Of a stretch of DNA of 33,060 nt, positions 30,059 to 33,060 are shown one piece after another. Source of the DNA: Prevotella sp. (GTDB taxonomy: Bacteria; Bacteroidota; Bacteroidia; Bacteroidales; Bacteroidaceae); contig JAGCPC010000052.1 of assembly GCA_017642485.1 (NCBI GenBank), positions 1-33,060 of the forward strand, in the 5' to 3' direction. The stretch's first letter is position 1. Each line of letters opens with the position of its first letter. The position numbers and the translations under genes were made by a program. The notes beneath the pieces were generated by a model, which was given only the letters and a program-made list of their open reading frames with translations, had not been told where the DNA came from and made no database searches.

Positions 30059-31774
30059 ATGAAAAACGTTTTTGCTGTATTTCTGTTCCTCTTCGGAAGT
30101 ATGTCCTCTGCGCTTGCAGCAACGCTTGAGGCAAGTAAGACTCAACCCGTTTATCCTGAAACGACATGTGCACGACTGCAGATAGTGAGCGGCAGTGGTA
30201 AGACTTCGTACGTAGGTGGTACGATAGACGACCCTACCGACCCTGCTGCTACTGAGGGCATATACTTCAATGCTCCTACAGGTAGTGTACTCTCCTTTAC
30301 TTCGAGCAACACAAGCGTGGTAAAAGTGGCTGACATTACAGCTACTGAGATATCATCAGGCCTTTTCGCTGTGCGCATAAAGCCAACTGGCGTGGGCAAG
30401 ACTACGATAGCGGTGAAGTTGTCAGGTGCCTCAGACTATAAGATAGAGTATGCTGCGAGCAAGGCTAACACCCTGACCACACGCTGGTTCTACGGTAGCA
30501 GCGATGCCTCCGCCATAGCCGATGCAGGCAACGGTTACTTCCTTGTTGCTGATGACGAGAGTAACGTGATACGTCTGCACAACAGCACGATGTCGGGCAT
30601 GCCCCTGAATAAGTTTGATGCCACATCAATGGCTGGAGGCACCAATGGCGAGGAGTACGACGTAGAGGGCGCAACCTCCACTGACGACGGCAATACGATA
30701 TATTGGTTGGCTTCACTATCCAACAGTAAGAAGGGTAAGGAGAAACCATACCGCAACCGTGTGTTCTCCACCAAACTGACGGGCACAGGTGTCAGTGCTA
30801 CACTCTCCAAGGGAGCTTATAGCACTAAGATGCGTGATGCCTTGATAAAGTTTGGCGATGATAATGGGTGGAACTTCACCGCCTCTGCTTCCTTCAAGGA
30901 TAAGATGATACCTAAGCGCATAGACGGATTCAATATAGAGGGTCTCACCCTGCGCAAGGGTGGTGGCGCAGCGTACATCGGTTTCCGTGCCCCTTGTGTA
31001 CCACTGAAGGGTATCACCCCTACATCGTCAAACCGCAAGTATGCCGTGATGGCTCTGGTGAACAATTTCGAGGCGATGCTCAGCGGTAGCGGCGAGAGTA
31101 AGTCGGAACCACAGGTGGCTGCCGATCCGATTCTCTTCGACTTTGGTGGACTGGGCATACGCGCTATGGAGAGAGTAGGGGACTACTACGTCATTATAGC
31201 CGGCCTCTTTGAGGGTGGTGGTACTCCTAAGGCTTACCTATGGGACGGTGCTATCAATGCCGATGCTAAGCCCTTCACCGCTGGCGATGGACATCTCACG
31301 GAGATGAACATCGACATGAGCGACCTGGTGCAGCAGACAGGTTCTGGAGAGGTGGAAGGACACCCTGAGGCTATCCTCGCACGTCAGGAAGGAAACGATA
31401 TCATCATCAATATAGTATGCGACAATGGTTCGGTAGATTACTATGGTGATAGCAATGAGAATAAGGTGTATGGTGCTGATAACAATAAGTATCCATGGGC
31501 AAAATTTCGCATGGATACCTTCGTATATAATATGCCATCACCATCAGATGTAGCCACTGTCACCATGCAGCCTGCCATGAGCGTATCACTCACCGGTGGT
31601 ATGCTCGCTATCGGCAATCTCGTGCCAGATACCTACGTCACTGTAGCTACTGCCGACGGTGCCTTGCTGGGTGCTGCTACAGCTACATCGTCAACGCTCT
31701 ATATCCCCGTCACCTCTGCTCCATCGGTATATATCGTAAGGGCAGGCGACAAGGTGGTAAAGATAGTTCCTTAG
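30059..31774 (+). CDS. Secreted DUF3616-like beta-propeller protein with probable type IX sorting tail
   Basis: 571 residues with a signal peptide (cleavage likely after ALA, residue 20). Residues about 55-125 look like a bacterial Ig-like domain (GSVLSFTSSNTSVVKV, TGVGKTTIAVKLSG). Residues about 150-490 match the DUF3616 pattern: DVEGATSTDDGNTIYWLAS, GFNIEGLTLRKGGGAAYIGF and DFGGLGIRAMERVGDYYVII. The last about 75 residues (PAMSVSLTGGMLAIGNL then VYIVRAGDKVVKIVP) resemble a type A C-terminal sorting domain of the type IX secretion system, so the protein is probably exported across the outer membrane and anchored or released. Function is unknown. It has its own promoter and ends 16 bp before the convergent SpmAB gene. 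Confidence 0.75.
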   Translation: MKNVFAVFLFLFGSMSSALAATLEASKTQPVYPETTCARLQIVSGSGKTSYVGGTIDDPTDPAATEGIYFNAPTGSVLSFTSSNTSVVKVADITATEISSGLFAVRIKPTGVGKTTIAVKLSGASDYKIEYAASKANTLTTRWFYGSSDASAIADAGNGYFLVADDESNVIRLHNSTMSGMPLNKFDATSMAGGTNGEEYDVEGATSTDDGNTIYWLASLSNSKKGKEKPYRNRVFSTKLTGTGVSATLSKGAYSTKMRDALIKFGDDNGWNFTASASFKDKMIPKRIDGFNIEGLTLRKGGGAAYIGFRAPCVPLKGITPTSSNRKYAVMALVNNFEAMLSGSGESKSEPQVAADPILFDFGGLGIRAMERVGDYYVIIAGLFEGGGTPKAYLWDGAINADAKPFTAGDGHLTEMNIDMSDLVQQTGSGEVEGHPEAILARQEGNDIIINIVCDNGSVDYYGDSNENKVYGADNNKYPWAKFRMDTFVYNMPSPSDVATVTMQPAMSVSLTGGMLAIGNLVPDTYVTVATADGALLGAATATSSTLYIPVTSAPSVYIVRAGDKVVKIVP

Positions 31775-31790
31775 TTTTTTTTCTCTCTCT

Positions 31791-33023
31791 CTACCCAAAG
31801 AATAGGTATGCTATGGCTATGGCTGAAAGCACGCCGGCAAGGTCGGCGAGCAAGCCACATGCCACAGCATGGCGGGTGTGGCGTATGCCCACGCTGCCGA
31901 AATATACGGCGAGGATATAGAAGGTGGTGTCTGTGCTGCCTTGGAAGATGCATGCCAGTCTGCCTATGAAGGAGTCTGCACCGTAGGTGGTCATGGCATC
32001 GACCATCATGCCTCGTGCTCCACTGCCTGAGAGGGGTTTCATCAAGGCTGTAGGCAATGCGCCTACCCAGTCGGCATCAAAGCCGCAGGCAAGCACTCCC
32101 CATCGTATGCCGTCAATCAAGGCATCCATAGCTCCAGAGGCACGGAAAACTCCGATACCAACGAGTATGGCAACGAGGTAAGGGATGATTCTTACTGCCG
32201 TTTGGAAACCTTCTTTCGCACCCTCGATAAAGGCGTCATAGACGTTGACTTTCTTCCTTACTGCTGCCAAGATGAAACCTGTGATAATGGTCATCAGCAG
32301 GATGTTGGCGGTAGAGGTGGAGACGGTGTCCATAGTCTCCTTGTCCATCTGCGAGAATCCCCAGATGATGCCAGCCACAGCAGCACACATGCCTCCGAGG
32401 GTAAGCAGCAGTGTCTTGTTAAACAAGTTGATACGCTGATACATACAGGTGAACACTATGCCGGCAAGGGTGGCAAAGAACGTAGCGAGGAGTATAGGAA
32501 TAAAAATGTCGGTAGGTTGTGCTGCTCCCATCTGTGCGCGATAAACCATGATGCTTATGGGAATCAGCGTCAGACCTGAGGTGTTAAGCACCAGGAACAT
32601 AATCATCGGGTTGGTCGCCGTGTCCTTATTTTTGTTGAGCTCTTGCATCTGCTCCATGGCCTTCAGTCCCAGTGGAGTGGCTGCATTATCCAGTCCCAGC
32701 ATGTTGGCTGCTATGTTCATGAATATGCTGCCCGTCACAGGGTGTCCCTTTGGTATGTCAGGGAAGAGTTTACAGAACACGGGTGAGAGCAGTCGTGCTA
32801 TAACATTCACCACGCCACCCTTCTCGCCAATCTTCATCACGCCCAGCCACAGCGAGAGTACGCCTGTGAGTCCAAGTGAAATTTCAAATGCCGTCTTTGA
32901 TGAGTCGAAGGTGGAGTTCATCATTGCGGGGAATACCTCAGCATCGCCCATCACTATGAGTCTAAACAAGCCTATCACGAAGGCTATAACGAAAAATGCT
33001 ACAAAAATGTAATTTAAGACCAT
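31791..33023 (-). CDS. SpmA/SpmB-type nucleoside-recognition membrane protein (fused)
   Basis: A 410-residue inner-membrane protein with two Gate (nucleoside recognition) halves. The first (residues 1-200) has the SpmA pattern MNIAANMLGLDNAATPLGLKAM and MIMFLVLNTSGLTLIP; the second has the SpmB pattern ALMKPLSGSGARGMMVD and IFQGSTDTTFYILAVYFGSVGI. In Bacillus these are two spore-maturation proteins; in non-sporing Bacteroidota the fused form is common and its role is unknown. Several hydrophobic segments are visible, from the first residues on. A heptamer array lies immediately upstream of the start. Confidence 0.88.
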   Translation of the reverse strand: MVLNYIFVAFFVIAFVIGLFRLIVMGDAEVFPAMMNSTFDSSKTAFEISLGLTGVLSLWLGVMKIGEKGGVVNVIARLLSPVFCKLFPDIPKGHPVTGSIFMNIAANMLGLDNAATPLGLKAMEQMQELNKNKDTATNPMIMFLVLNTSGLTLIPISIMVYRAQMGAAQPTDIFIPILLATFFATLAGIVFTCMYQRINLFNKTLLLTLGGMCAAVAGIIWGFSQMDKETMDTVSTSTANILLMTIITGFILAAVRKKVNVYDAFIEGAKEGFQTAVRIIPYLVAILVGIGVFRASGAMDALIDGIRWGVLACGFDADWVGALPTALMKPLSGSGARGMMVDAMTTYGADSFIGRLACIFQGSTDTTFYILAVYFGSVGIRHTRHAVACGLLADLAGVLSAIAIAYLFFG

Positions 33024-33029
33024 GTGTCG

Positions 33030-33060
33030 AATTGAAAATTGAAAATTGAAAATTGAGAAT
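33030..33060. repeat. Heptamer array AATTGAA upstream of the SpmAB gene
   Basis: AATTGAA three times, then AATTGAG, continuing to the window edge. The same unit occurs in the gltB-gltD gap and inside asnB. Confidence 0.85.

Overview
The window reads as a chromosomal segment of a Bacteroidota bacterium, most likely Prevotella/Segatella or a close relative. The grounds are Bacteroidota-type promoters (TAnnTTTG with an upstream TTTCG/TTG box), poor Shine-Dalgarno sequences, a type III glutamine synthetase, the DapL lysine/peptidoglycan route, a DUF3616-type protein with a likely type IX secretion tail, and the gene order of a nitrogen-assimilation island that I recall from Bacteroides and Prevotella. 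No rRNA, tRNA, transposase, integrase, prophage or CRISPR array was seen.

Layout. (1) 1-2014, minus strand: a small family 2 glycosyltransferase, pstB and a pstC-like permease cut by the window edge (phosphate uptake). (2) 2296-9344, plus strand: a seven-gene sulfur operon, cysK - DsrE-like - TusA-like - family 2 encapsulin shell with a cyclic-nucleotide-binding-like domain - SufS-type cysteine desulfurase with a long disordered N-terminus (the expected cargo) - cysE - Cys/Met-metabolism PLP enzyme. (3) 9431-19832, minus strand: gltB - gltD - dapF - dapL - glnN, which is GOGAT and glutamine synthetase wrapped around two diaminopimelate genes. (4) 20189-29530, plus strand, divergent from gltB: P-II protein - ammonium transporter 1 - TorF-like outer-membrane barrel - (terminator) - ammonium transporter 2 - pyrG - purF-like amidotransferase - asnB, i.e. 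ammonium entry, its sensor, and the glutamine-consuming enzymes. (5) 29531-30058: an unusual intergenic stretch with a tandem duplication, a gene fossil and a structured minus-strand candidate RNA. (6) 30059-31774: a secreted DUF3616-like protein, and 31791-33023, minus strand: a SpmA/SpmB-type membrane protein.

How it works together. Region 2 encodes a nearly closed cysteine-sulfur loop: CysE makes O-acetylserine, CysK makes cysteine, the desulfurase inside a protein nanocompartment strips sulfur from cysteine, and TusA/DsrE-like carriers could pass persulfide on. Regions 3 and 4 form an ammonium-to-glutamine/glutamate module whose products feed CTP, purine, asparagine, lysine and peptidoglycan synthesis.

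The most striking features are the encapsulin operon, and a pervasive class of short tandem repeats (7-9 bp units) that fills most intergenic gaps, often starting on the upstream stop codon, and also sits in frame inside conserved enzymes (gltD, pyrG, purF, asnB). GC-rich REP-like palindromes are likewise in frame in the desulfurase, dapF, purF and possibly gltB. Two apparent fossils, a metY 3' end after asnB and a pyrG 5' end before amt2, suggest past rearrangement of this island. All assignments come from reading sequence and motifs; no database search was possible.
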